Source of the DNA: JANQQJ01 sp046290575
Lineage (GTDB): Bacteria; Pseudomonadota; Alphaproteobacteria; SMXS01
DNA: 64,000 bases
Assembly: GCA_046290575.1 (NCBI GenBank)
Contig: JBKAGX010000005.1
Span: 143,350-207,349, forward strand
Direction of reading: 5' to 3'
Made by a program: the position numbers and the translations under genes. The notes beneath the pieces were generated by a model, which was given only the letters and a program-made list of their open reading frames with translations, did no database searches and had not been told where the DNA came from. Positions within the stretch are counted from its first letter, which is position 1. The number at the start of each line of letters is the position of its first letter. This document shows positions 8,996 through 17,714 of the stretch, one piece after another.

Positions 8996-9643
8996 TTAAG
9001 CTGGGCGCGGTATTTCTGCCGCGTCCAGTACCAACCGCAGGTCTCGTTCTGAAACAACGGCGTCTGCCGCGTCAGCGGCAACGGGTTTGGGGCAAAAGGC
9101 AACGCCCAAACCCGCAGCTTTCAACATTGGAATATCATTGGCGCCGTCACCGACGGCCAATACCTCGGCAGCAGTGAGCCCCATGTCGCTCATGTAGCGC
9201 TGCATGGTTTCCACTTTGGCATCGGCGCCCAGGATCGGTTCGACGACCCGGCCGGTCAGAACACCGTTTTCAAATTCGAGCTGATTGGCGTGGTTTCCAT
9301 CAAAGCCCGCGGCTTCTGCCACACGGCCGGTAAAAAAAGTGAATCCACCGGATACCAGAATGCACCGGGCGCCAATCGCGTGAAGGCCCTCTGTCAGGTC
9401 GCGGGCCCCGGGGGTTAGCCGAATACGCTTGTCGAATACGTCCTGCAGCTGACTTTCCTGAAGGCCTGCCAGCATGGCCACGCGTTCGCGCAGGGCGTCT
9501 TCAAAATCCAGCTCGCCCCGCATCGCGCGCTCGGTGATACCGGCCACGGTTTCGCCCACGCCGACCGCGTCGGCGAGTTCGTCGATGCACTCGTTTTCGA
9601 TGATCGTCGAATCCATGTCCGCGATTAGCAGGCGAAAGGCCAC
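8996..9643 (-). CDS. serB: Phosphoserine phosphatase, catalytic HAD domain
   Basis: Last step of serine synthesis: dephosphorylation of O-phosphoserine. It has 215 residues from a GTG at 9643 (CCGGAG, 8-base spacing). HAD motifs are complete: ADMDSTII with the nucleophilic Asp near residue 9, VSGGFTFFTGRVAEA (motif II Ser), and VGDGANDIPMLKAAG (motif III/IV). Alphaproteobacterial SerB normally carries an extra N-terminal regulatory-type domain of about 80 residues. Here that domain lies just upstream in the same frame (9665-9955) but ends with a TAA located 8 codons before this GTG. The catalytic part therefore looks expressed as a separate protein. Confidence 0.93.
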   Translation of the reverse strand: MAFRLLIADMDSTIIENECIDELADAVGVGETVAGITERAMRGELDFEDALRERVAMLAGLQESQLQDVFDKRIRLTPGARDLTEGLHAIGARCILVSGGFTFFTGRVAEAAGFDGNHANQLEFENGVLTGRVVEPILGADAKVETMQRYMSDMGLTAAEVLAVGDGANDIPMLKAAGLGVAFCPKPVAADAADAVVSERDLRLVLDAAEIPRPA

Positions 9644-9664
9644 GGACAGGACTCCGGCAGAGTT

Positions 9665-9955
9665 TTAGGTCACAATCTTCAGACCGGACCCGACGACCGC
9701 ACCGTTGGCGACCTCGATGGCCTGGGCCGCGTCAATGCCCTCGAACTTGAGTTGTGCTTTCTTGTGCTTCTCAATCCATTTGGGCTTCAGGCCGGTAGCG
9801 CCTGCACGCTTCAGCGCGGCCGAGATCAGCTCGATATGGACAGGCGTCAGTCTCGCAACACCCGCTGTCGGCGTGAACGTTAGCACGTTCCCTGTCGGTG
9901 TCGCTTCACCGCTCGATGCATAGCTAGGCGTGATGGCTTCTTTTTCGTCGGACAT
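9665..9955 (-). CDS. Detached N-terminal domain of SerB
   Basis: A 96-residue reading frame from an ATG at 9955 (GGGGA upstream). Its part from about residue 25 (VLTFTPTAG, then LTPVHIELISAALKRAGATG and a final GSGLKIVT) matches in layout the N-terminal domain that alphaproteobacterial SerB proteins carry before the HAD domain. The frame is the same as that of the downstream serB piece. Only a TAA (9667-9665) and a short linker separate them, placed where the interdomain linker would be. It could be a true split gene, a nonsense mutation or a sequencing error. The domain identity is inferred from position and pattern, not from a search. Confidence 0.7.
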   Translation of the reverse strand: MSDEKEAITPSYASSGEATPTGNVLTFTPTAGVARLTPVHIELISAALKRAGATGLKPKWIEKHKKAQLKFEGIDAAQAIEVANGAVVGSGLKIVT

Positions 9956-10010
9956 AATCGAATTCCCCGCGTCTCTTGCCGTGGCATCGGTTTCACCGAT
10001 ATACCGCCAC

Positions 10011-10967
10011 ATGGATTCCCCCGTGCGGCCTATAGTTATGCTGATCGCTGGCCCCACCGCAAGTGGCAAATCGGCGGTGGCCCTCGAACTTGCCCATCGG
10101 CTTGGGGGCGAGATCATCAATGCCGACAGCATGCAGCTGTACAGTGATGTCCAGGTGCTGACGGCGCGGCCTACGGTTGAGGAGATGGCGGGCATACCGC
10201 ATCACCTCTATGGGGTCGCGCGGGTAACGGAACTCTATTCGGTCGCACGCTGGGTCGGTGGAGCCGAAGCGGTCATGACCGACGTGCTGGCGCGCGGAAA
10301 CATGCCGATCTTTGTCGGTGGGACCGGCCTGTACTTCCGGGCACTGCTCGAAGGCCTTTCTGAAGTTCCCGAGATCGACCCTGGTGTTCGAAACGCGGTT
10401 CGCGAGCTTGTTGATCGTGAGGGCGCATTGACGGCTTATGCAGCGCTGCAAGAAGAGGACCCTGCTATGGCGGCGCGGCTTAACCCGGCTGACCGGCAGC
10501 GGGTGTCCCGTGCTCTGGAGGTGATCAGGTCCACGGGTCAGTCGCTTGCCCTATGGCAGGGCAGAACCACACCGGGGCCACTGGCTTTGGCCGACAGCGA
10601 CGGCCAGCTGGGCAAGGTTGTCCTGATGCCGCCCCGCGACTGGCTTTATGAGCGGTGTAACCGGCGTTTCGACCTGATGATGCACCAGGGAGCGCTCGAT
10701 GAAGTGCGGGCCTTGCCGCCGGCCGACGAGAATCTACCAGGTCTCAAGGCGCTCGGGGTGTTGCCATTGCGAGACTATCTCGCCGGTGATTGCACGTTGG
10801 AGGACGCGATTGAGCGCGCGAAGGCAACGACAAGGCAATATGCCAAGCGGCAGATGACATGGTTTCGAAACCAGTGCGCCGACTGGCCCCAGATCGATGA
10901 GAAAGAATCGGAAAGTATTATTAACATAATCTTTTCAAAAATTATCCCAGACTGCTTGACGCCGTAA
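10011..10967 (+). CDS. miaA: tRNA dimethylallyltransferase
   Basis: Transfers a dimethylallyl group to N6 of A37 in tRNAs that read codons starting with U. It has 318 residues from the ATG at 10011. An in-frame extension back to 9930 would overlap the divergent upstream gene. The P-loop GPTASGKSAVAL is at about residues 12-23, followed by INADSMQLY (substrate binding), HHLYGV, and GGTGLYFRALLEGL. The C-terminal ATTRQYAKRQMTWFRNQ is the tRNA-binding signature. It is transcribed away from serB and followed 148 bases later by the ilv operon. Confidence 0.97.
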   Translation: MDSPVRPIVMLIAGPTASGKSAVALELAHRLGGEIINADSMQLYSDVQVLTARPTVEEMAGIPHHLYGVARVTELYSVARWVGGAEAVMTDVLARGNMPIFVGGTGLYFRALLEGLSEVPEIDPGVRNAVRELVDREGALTAYAALQEEDPAMAARLNPADRQRVSRALEVIRSTGQSLALWQGRTTPGPLALADSDGQLGKVVLMPPRDWLYERCNRRFDLMMHQGALDEVRALPPADENLPGLKALGVLPLRDYLAGDCTLEDAIERAKATTRQYAKRQMTWFRNQCADWPQIDEKESESIINIIFSKIIPDCLTP

Positions 10968-11115
10968 TATCTGAACGCTAGTGTCCCGCCGCCCGTCGCG
11001 TTTTGCGCTGCGGCAAAGGGTTTGCCTGGGCCCCATGCGGGTGCTAGGTAAGCCCGCCAATTGAACGAGTGCCCGGCAATTTGTCGGAATGCAGATGAGT
11101 TAAGAGGAATAAACC

Positions 11116-12882
11116 ATGTCGCCGGAATCAAGCGATCGCCGCCTGTCGGGTGCAGAAATCGTCATCAAGGCATTGGTCGACCAGGGGGTCGATACGATCT
11201 TCGGATATCCCGGGGGTGCGGTGCTGCCGATCTACGATGCGCTGTTTCAGCAGAACAATATTCGGCACATCCTCGTTCGCCATGAACAGGGCGCCGTCCA
11301 CGCAGCCGAAGGCTACGCTCGGTCAACGGGCAAGCCAGGCGTCGTTTTGGTGACGTCTGGCCCTGGTGCCACGAATGCGGTCACCGGCCTTGTCGATGCG
11401 CTGATGGATTCGGTACCCATCGTCTGCCTGACAGGGCAGGTGCCCACGCATCTGATCGGTAGCGATGCCTTTCAGGAGGCCGATACGGTCGGCATTACGC
11501 GGGCGGCGACCAAGCACAACTATCTGGTCAAAGACATTAATGACCTTAGCCAGGTTATGCATGAGGCGTTTTTTGTCGCCACCAGCGGGCGCCCCGGACC
11601 GGTCGTTGTTGATCTGCCGAAAGATATTCAGGTCGAACTCGGCGACTATTCCGCGTCGCCCCAGATGCGGCATCGCAGCTATCGTCCACAGGTGAAGGGT
11701 GATCTGACCGCCATAACAGAGGCCGTCGAGCTGATCGCCAAAGCGAAACGTCCGGTTTTCTATACAGGCGGTGGCATTATCAATTCAGGGCCCGGCGCGT
11801 CGCAGCTGCTGCGCGAGTTCGTTCGCATGACCGGGTACCCGATCACCAGCACCCTCATGGGGCTGGGTTGCTATCCCGCGTCGGACCAGCAATGGCTGGG
11901 CATGCTGGGCATGCACGGCACCTATGAAGCCAATTTGGCGATGCATGATTGTGACGTCATGATCAATATCGGGGCGCGTTTTGACGACCGGATTACCGGG
12001 CGGCTGGACGCGTTCTCGCCCGGTTCAAAGAAGATCCATGTCGATATTGACCGGTCGAGCATCAACAAGAACGTGCATGTCGATATCGGCATTGTCGGCG
12101 ACGCCGGCCATGTGATCGAGGACATGATCAAGGTCTGGAAATCGAAGGTTCTGAAGCCGGATCAAAAGGCACTGGACGCCTGGTGGGCGCAGATCAATGA
12201 GTGGCGCGGCATCGACTGTCTGAAATACAAGAACCGTGACGACGTCATTATGCCGCAATACGCCCTGCAGCGGCTGAATGCGCTGACCCGTGACAGGAAG
12301 CCGTTCATCACCACCGAAGTCGGCCAGCACCAGATGTGGGCGGCGCAGTTTATTGAATTCGATGATCCGAACCACTGGATGACGTCCGGCGGCCTGGGGA
12401 CCATGGGCTATGGCATGCCCGCGGCGATCGGCGTGCAACTGGCGCATCCCGATGCGCTTGTCGTCGATGTTGCGGGTGAGGCCTCCATCCTGATGAATAT
12501 TCAGGAGTTCAGCACCGCCGTTCAGCACGATCTGCCGATCAAGATTTTCATCCTCAACAACGAGTATATGGGGATGGTCAGGCAGTGGCAGGACATCACC
12601 TATGAAGGACGGTACTCCCACAGCTATTCGGATTCGCTGCCGGACTTCGTCAAGCTGGCCGAAGCCATGCACGGCGTTGGTCTGCGGGCGGAAAAGCCGG
12701 GTGAGGTCGATGACGTGATCAATGAGATGATGTCGATCGACCGGCCCGTCATCGTCGACTGTCAGGTTGCCAAGCTGGCGAACTGCTTCCCGATGGTGCC
12801 ATCGGGTGCGGCCCACAACGAGATTCTTCTGTCGGATGAGCAGGCAGGCCTGGCGCGCCAGGACGACATGTCGCTCGTCTGA
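11116..12882 (+). CDS. ilvB: Acetolactate synthase, large (catalytic) subunit
   Basis: ThDP-dependent condensation of pyruvate with pyruvate or 2-ketobutyrate, the first common step of branched-chain amino acid synthesis. It has 588 residues from an ATG with an AAGAGGAA ribosome site. The N-terminal domain shows GVDTIFGYPGGAVLPIYDAL and the catalytic Glu in RHEQGAVHAAEGYAR. The C-terminal ThDP-binding region reads VDVAGEASILMNIQEF and LNNEYMGMVRQWQ. The metal motif has GEAS where many enzymes have GDG or GDA; to my recollection this is common in alphaproteobacteria, so I treat it as normal. It is followed by ilvH and ilvC on the same strand. Either symbol, ilvB or ilvI, would be acceptable. 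Confidence 0.97.
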   Translation: MSPESSDRRLSGAEIVIKALVDQGVDTIFGYPGGAVLPIYDALFQQNNIRHILVRHEQGAVHAAEGYARSTGKPGVVLVTSGPGATNAVTGLVDALMDSVPIVCLTGQVPTHLIGSDAFQEADTVGITRAATKHNYLVKDINDLSQVMHEAFFVATSGRPGPVVVDLPKDIQVELGDYSASPQMRHRSYRPQVKGDLTAITEAVELIAKAKRPVFYTGGGIINSGPGASQLLREFVRMTGYPITSTLMGLGCYPASDQQWLGMLGMHGTYEANLAMHDCDVMINIGARFDDRITGRLDAFSPGSKKIHVDIDRSSINKNVHVDIGIVGDAGHVIEDMIKVWKSKVLKPDQKALDAWWAQINEWRGIDCLKYKNRDDVIMPQYALQRLNALTRDRKPFITTEVGQHQMWAAQFIEFDDPNHWMTSGGLGTMGYGMPAAIGVQLAHPDALVVDVAGEASILMNIQEFSTAVQHDLPIKIFILNNEYMGMVRQWQDITYEGRYSHSYSDSLPDFVKLAEAMHGVGLRAEKPGEVDDVINEMMSIDRPVIVDCQVAKLANCFPMVPSGAAHNEILLSDEQAGLARQDDMSLV

Positions 12883-12907
12883 TTTTTGGAAAAACAGGAC
12901 AAGAACA

Positions 12908-13420
12908 ATGCGTCGGGATGAACCGGTCGAAAAGCACACTATTGCCGTCCTCGTCGACAATGAGGCGGGCGTACTGGCCCGCGTCATTGGCCTCTTTTCC
13001 GGCCGTGGCTATAACATTGAGAGCCTGACTGTTGCAGAGGTGAACCACACCGAAGGTCTGTCGCGCATCACCATCGTGACATCCGGCACACCGGCTGTGA
13101 TCGAACAGATCAAGGCACAGCTGGAGCGTCTGGTGCCGATCCACAAGGTCGGCGACCTGACCACGGAAGGCCCGTCGGTGGAACGCGAAATGGCGCTGGT
13201 CAAGGTCGCGTCAAACGGTGAGGCGCGGGTAGAGAGCTTGCGGCTGGCCGATGCGTTCCGTGCCCGGGTGATTGACTCAACGACCGGGTCCTTCACCTTC
13301 GAGATCACCGGTGATTCAAGCAAGATCGACGCGTTTGTCGATCTGATGAAGCCGATTGGATTGGTTGATGTGTCCCGCACCGGTGTGGTCGCTATTAAAC
13401 GAGGCGCCGAGGCCATGTGA
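12908..13420 (+). CDS. ilvH: Acetolactate synthase, small (regulatory) subunit
   Basis: Regulatory subunit giving activity and valine feedback control to the large subunit. It has 170 residues from the ATG at 12908, 25 bases after ilvB. A longer frame starting inside ilvB is ignored. The N-terminal ACT domain reads TIAVLVDNEAGVLARVIGLF then GRGYNIESLTVAEV, with a C-terminal domain ending in SRTGVVAIKRGAEAM. Length and order are standard for ilvBHC operons. Confidence 0.97.
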   Translation: MRRDEPVEKHTIAVLVDNEAGVLARVIGLFSGRGYNIESLTVAEVNHTEGLSRITIVTSGTPAVIEQIKAQLERLVPIHKVGDLTTEGPSVEREMALVKVASNGEARVESLRLADAFRARVIDSTTGSFTFEITGDSSKIDAFVDLMKPIGLVDVSRTGVVAIKRGAEAM

Positions 13421-13499
13421 ACCGCTTGCCAAAGGCAGGCTTCGCCGTTAGGCATACGCAACTTTTTGAACAACAGAAAAACGGACAGGGGATCCCGCC

Positions 13500-14519
13500 A
13501 TGCGCGTGTATTACGACCGTGACGCAGATGTGAATCTCATCAAGACAAAAAAAGTGGCCGTGGTTGGCTATGGCAGCCAGGGCCATGCCCATACGCTCAA
13601 TCTGCGCGACAGCGGTGTTGCCGAAGTTGCCGTGGCGCTGCGGCCCGGCTCGGCGACCGCGAAAAAGGCGGAGAATGAGGGCCTGACGGTGATGACGCCG
13701 GCCGAAGCTGCAGCCTGGGCCGATGCCGTGATGATCCTGACGCCGGATGAGCGCCAAGCCGCGCTCTATGCCGATGATCTGGCCGACAATATGAAACAGG
13801 GCGCAATGCTGATGTTTGCGCACGGTCTCAACATTCACTTCCGTCTGATCGAGCCGCGTCCTGACCTGGACGTGACCATGGTGGCGCCTAAGGGCCCGGG
13901 CCATACTGTCCGGTCGGAATATCTGCGGGGCGGCGGCGTGCCGTGCCTGATCGCCATCCACCAGGACGCGTCGGGCAATGCGCACGATCTGGCGCTTTCC
14001 TATGCCAGTGCCATCGGCGGTGGCCGCGCGGGCGTGATCGAGACCAACTTCCGCGAAGAGTGCGAAACCGATCTGTTCGGTGAGCAGGCTGTGCTGTGCG
14101 GCGGGCTAAGCCATCTCATCATGGCCGGATTCGAGACGCTGACCGAGGCGGGCTATGCGCCGGAAATGGCCTATTTCGAATGTCTGCATGAAGTGAAGCT
14201 GATTGTCGACCTGATGTATGAAGGCGGTATCGCCAACATGCGCTACTCCATCTCCAACACGGCGGAATATGGTGATTATGCCTCGGGTCCGCGGGTCATC
14301 ACCGACGAGACCAAGGCGGAGATGAAGCGGATTCTGACCGACATCCAGCAGGGCCGCTTCGTGCGGGACTTCGTATTGGAGAATCAGGCCGGGCAGCCGA
14401 ACTTCAAAGCAACGCGGGCCAACCAGGCAGCGCATCAGATTGAAGAAGTCGGTGAACGTCTGCGGGCGATGATGCCGTGGATCAGCGATAACAAGCTGGT
14501 CGATAAAGAACGCAACTAG
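13500..14519 (+). CDS. ilvC: Ketol-acid reductoisomerase, class I
   Basis: NADPH- and Mg-dependent isomeroreduction of acetolactate and acetohydroxybutyrate, second step of valine/isoleucine synthesis. The 339-residue length fits the short class I form. The Rossmann motif is VAVVGYGSQGHAHTLNLRDS near residues 20-39, followed by MVAPKGPGHTVRSEY, the metal-binding FREECETDLFGEQAVLCGG, and a C-terminal knotted domain with YEGGIANMRYSISNTAEYGDY. It is co-directional with ilvBH, 79 bases downstream. Confidence 0.98.
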   Translation: MRVYYDRDADVNLIKTKKVAVVGYGSQGHAHTLNLRDSGVAEVAVALRPGSATAKKAENEGLTVMTPAEAAAWADAVMILTPDERQAALYADDLADNMKQGAMLMFAHGLNIHFRLIEPRPDLDVTMVAPKGPGHTVRSEYLRGGGVPCLIAIHQDASGNAHDLALSYASAIGGGRAGVIETNFREECETDLFGEQAVLCGGLSHLIMAGFETLTEAGYAPEMAYFECLHEVKLIVDLMYEGGIANMRYSISNTAEYGDYASGPRVITDETKAEMKRILTDIQQGRFVRDFVLENQAGQPNFKATRANQAAHQIEEVGERLRAMMPWISDNKLVDKERN

Positions 14520-14658
14520 AAAAGGCCTGTAACAGAAGGTTTAGGTCAGTAATCCAGACCCTTAAATCCCTTGCCGGGCGGGTAGATTGCGACTAAATCC
14601 TGCTGATCCAATCACCGCCCCAGGGTATGAAGCTCTGTGGCGACTTGTGAGCAGGACG

Positions 14659-14772
14659 ATGTGCGACGCAATGGACTCAACATTGACTGAAATGGCCCGG
14701 CCCGCCGGGGCGGTTCTGCGTGCGCGGCTGCTACCGCTTCTTGTCGGAGACACCCGACTTATTCGCCCCTGA
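14659..14772 (+). promoter_or_regulatory. Possible leucine leader peptide for leuA
   Basis: The 341 bases between ilvC and leuA contain a 37-codon frame starting ATG TGC GAC. Near its end Leu and Arg codons cluster (peptide LRARLLPLLVG, with five Leu codons in nine). It stops at 14772. A GC-rich stem follows, GCCGCCG (14791-14797) pairing with CGGCGGC (14814-14820), 41 bases before the leuA start. This is the layout of a leucine attenuator, and leuA leaders of this type have been described in proteobacteria. No U-run follows the stem, so the mechanism is uncertain. The rest of this gap shows nothing else. Confidence 0.35.
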
Positions 14773-14860
14773 ACGCATTGTCCTATGGCCGCCGCCGCGT
14801 TTGAGGGGTGGAACGGCGGCGCATCAGGATATTACAAGATATGCGAAGGAGCAGAGGCAG

Positions 14861-16411
14861 ATGACCTCCGACAATCACATACGAATCTTTGACACCACCT
14901 TGCGAGATGGCGAGCAGTCGCCAGGTGCGAGCATGAATCTGCAGGAAAAACTGCGGATCGCCGAACTGCTCGAGGCGATGGGCGTCGATATCATCGAGGC
15001 GGGGTTTCCCATTGCCTCCAACGGCGATTTTGAAGCTGTTACCGAGGTTTCGAAGCGGGCTGGCGATGGCGTTGTTATTTGTGGTCTCGCGCGATCCGGC
15101 TCGGCCGATATCGACCGCGCGGCAGAGGCCTTGAAGCCGGCGCCGCGCTCGCGGATTCATACCTTCATCTCCACCAGCCCGATTCACATGAAGTACAAGC
15201 TTCAGATGGAGCCGGAAGAGGTGGTCGAGGCCGTCCATGCCAGCGTCGAGCGGGCCCGCGGTTATACCGATGATGTGGAATGGAGCCCTGAAGACGGTAC
15301 CCGTACGGAATGGGATTTTCTGTGCCGCACGGTGGAAGTCGCGATCAAGGCCGGGGCCACGACGATCAATATTCCCGATACCGTGGGTTATACACTGCCG
15401 GAGGAGTATACGGAGATCATCTCCATGCTCATGAACCGGGTGCCGAATATCGACAAGGCGATTATCTCCACCCATTGCCACAATGATCTGGGGCTGGCGG
15501 TGGCGAACTCGCTGTCGGGCGTCCGCGCTGGGGCGCGTCAGGTGGAATGCACCATCAATGGCTTGGGCGAGCGCGCCGGCAATGCGGCCATGGAAGAGAT
15601 CGTCATGGCGTTGAAGACCCGCAACGATCTGTTGCCCTATGAGTCCCGGATCGACACCACCAAGATCATGCCCGCTTCACGGCTGGTTTCGGCGATCACC
15701 GGCTTTACCGTGCAAAACAACAAGGCAATTGTTGGGGCGAATGCGTTTGCCCATGAATCCGGCATCCACCAGGACGGGATGCTCAAGCACGCCGGGACCT
15801 ACGAAATCATGACGCCAGAGTCCGTTGGTCTGACCCAGTCGACGCTGGTGATGGGCAAACACTCCGGCCGCCATGCCTTCCGCGAAAAGCTGAAAGACAT
15901 GGGGTATGAGCTCGGTCAGAACGCCGTCGAGGACGCCTTTCGCCGGTTCAAGGACTTGGCCGACAAGAAGAAGGATGTCTTTGATGAGGATATCATCGCC
16001 ATCGTCGATGATGCGGTGACGTCGGAAGATAACGACCGGATCCGTTTCGTGTCGCTGCGTATCGCGTGTGGATCGGAAGAGCCGCCGGAAGCGCGTCTGG
16101 TGATGGAAGTCGATGGCGAGAACCTCGAAACGGTCCAGAGTGGTGATGGCCCGGTGGATGCCACCTTCAATGCCATCAAGGCCTTGATCGACTTCGCGCC
16201 GCATCTGCAGCTCTATCAGGTGCACTCTGTAACGCATGGTACGGACGCCCAGGCCGAAGTGACCGTTCGTCTTGAGGAAGATGGCCGGACAACCAACGGC
16301 CAGGGGGCCGATACCGATACACTGGTTGCCAGTGCCAGAGCCTATATCAACGCGCTCAACAAATTGCTGGTGAAGCGTGAGAAGACCGCGCCGGCGGCGC
16401 TCAGCGCCTGA
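14861..16411 (+). CDS. leuA: 2-isopropylmalate synthase
   Basis: Condenses acetyl-CoA with 2-ketoisovalerate, the committed step of leucine synthesis, drawing on the product line of the upstream ilvBHC genes. It has 516 residues from the ATG at 14861, with AAGGAGCAGAGG upstream. The catalytic TIM barrel carries FDTTLRDGEQSPGASM, the metal-binding STHCHNDLGLAVANSL and ESGIHQDGMLKH. The C-terminal LeuA dimer/allosteric domain (about residues 390-505) supports leucine feedback. It is followed by a strong hairpin. Confidence 0.97.
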   Translation: MTSDNHIRIFDTTLRDGEQSPGASMNLQEKLRIAELLEAMGVDIIEAGFPIASNGDFEAVTEVSKRAGDGVVICGLARSGSADIDRAAEALKPAPRSRIHTFISTSPIHMKYKLQMEPEEVVEAVHASVERARGYTDDVEWSPEDGTRTEWDFLCRTVEVAIKAGATTINIPDTVGYTLPEEYTEIISMLMNRVPNIDKAIISTHCHNDLGLAVANSLSGVRAGARQVECTINGLGERAGNAAMEEIVMALKTRNDLLPYESRIDTTKIMPASRLVSAITGFTVQNNKAIVGANAFAHESGIHQDGMLKHAGTYEIMTPESVGLTQSTLVMGKHSGRHAFREKLKDMGYELGQNAVEDAFRRFKDLADKKKDVFDEDIIAIVDDAVTSEDNDRIRFVSLRIACGSEEPPEARLVMEVDGENLETVQSGDGPVDATFNAIKALIDFAPHLQLYQVHSVTHGTDAQAEVTVRLEEDGRTTNGQGADTDTLVASARAYINALNKLLVKREKTAPAALSA

Positions 16412-16426
16412 TCTCAGTGCCAAGTC

Positions 16427-16457
16427 GCCCTGCAGGCCGAAAAAAGGCCTGTAGGGC
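16427..16457 (+). terminator. Terminator after leuA
   Basis: A 12-bp stem, GCCCTGCAGGCC against GGCCTGTAGGGC with one G-U pair, with a GAAAAAA loop. It lies 15 bases after the leuA stop. There is only a short T-poor tail, so it may act partly with Rho. Confidence 0.65.
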
Positions 16458-16622
16458 GCTCCTATTGGGGGTTTCAGGCCAACATTTCCGTCGCTAGTTG
16501 AAGTTGATGGTATAAGATGCGGAACGTGAAGGCCGACTCGCGGCATTCACTTCTCATGATCACACTCGTGCTTCGGCGTCGAAATAAGGGACGACTCCCC
16601 AATGGAGAGGGCATAGCGCTTA

Positions 16623-17660
16623 ATGTTTTCGAAACTGCTTGGCCTGTTTTCCAATGATATGGCCATCGATTTGGGAACCGCGAACACGCTGGTTTACGTC
16701 AAGGGCCGTGGCATCGTGCTCGACGAGCCGTCTGTCGTCGCCATTAAGGATCCCAACGGCCGGCGTCAGGTGCTGGCCGTTGGAAACGATGCCAAGATGA
16801 TGCTGGGGCGGACGCCCGGCAACATCGCGGCCATTCGGCCACTGCGCGACGGTGTTATCGCTGACTTTGAAGTCGCCGAAGAGATGATCAAGTCTTTCAT
16901 CCGTAAAGTGCACAATCATCGCTCTTTTGCGAGCCCACAGGTCGTCATTTGTGTGCCGTCCGGTTCAACGCCTGTGGAGCGCCGCGCGATTCAGGAATCT
17001 GCCGAAGCGGCGGGCGCCCGAAAAGTCTTCCTGATTGAAGAAGCGATGGCGGCTGCGATAGGCGCCGGCCTGCCGGTTACCGAACCAACGGGTTCTATGG
17101 TCGTCGATATCGGCGGCGGTACCTCGGAAGTCGCGGTCATCTCACTCGGGGGCATCGTCTACGCGCGGTCTGTACGGGTGGGCGGCGACAAGATGGATGA
17201 GGCCATTATCGGCTATATACGCCGTAACCATAATCTGTTGATTGGTGAAGCAAGCGCGGAACGGATCAAGAAGGAAATCGGCACCGCACTGCCGCCCAAA
17301 GAAGGTGTGGGGGCCGAAATGCAGCTCAAAGGGCGTGATCTGATGCAGGGTGTGCCCAATGAGATCGTGATTAACCAGGTCCAGGTGGCCGAGGCCCTGG
17401 CTGAACCGGTCGCGGCGATTGTCGAAGCCGTCAAGGTTGCGCTTGAGCATACGGCGCCGGAGCTGGCCGCTGACATTGTCGACAAGGGCATTGTTCTGAC
17501 CGGCGGTGGCGGCATGCTGGCAAACCTGGATCAGGTTATCCGTGATGCGACCGGCCTTCCGGTCATGACGGCTGAGGACCCGCTGTCCTGCGTGGCACTG
17601 GGGACCGGTCGGTCACTTGAAGACGCTGTCCTGCAGCATGTGCTCGTAAACGGGTATTAA
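16623..17660 (+). CDS. mreB: Rod-shape actin homologue MreB
   Basis: Bacterial actin that organises lateral cell-wall synthesis beneath the inner membrane. It has 345 residues starting MFSKLLGLFSNDMAIDLGTA, an amphipathic N-terminus followed by phosphate-1 loop DLGTANTLVY. Other signatures are SVVAIKD, the phosphate-2 loop MVVDIGGGTSEVAVISLGG, and VLTGGGGMLANLD (adenosine motif). It opens the five-gene operon mreB-mreC-mreD-mrdA-rodA, which implies a rod-shaped or elongating cell. Confidence 0.98.
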   Translation: MFSKLLGLFSNDMAIDLGTANTLVYVKGRGIVLDEPSVVAIKDPNGRRQVLAVGNDAKMMLGRTPGNIAAIRPLRDGVIADFEVAEEMIKSFIRKVHNHRSFASPQVVICVPSGSTPVERRAIQESAEAAGARKVFLIEEAMAAAIGAGLPVTEPTGSMVVDIGGGTSEVAVISLGGIVYARSVRVGGDKMDEAIIGYIRRNHNLLIGEASAERIKKEIGTALPPKEGVGAEMQLKGRDLMQGVPNEIVINQVQVAEALAEPVAAIVEAVKVALEHTAPELAADIVDKGIVLTGGGGMLANLDQVIRDATGLPVMTAEDPLSCVALGTGRSLEDAVLQHVLVNGY

Positions 17661-17714
17661 ATTAGAGTTGGGGCCTTTGATGGGCTTCTTGATGGAGTTT
17701 GGGAGAGAAGGCGG

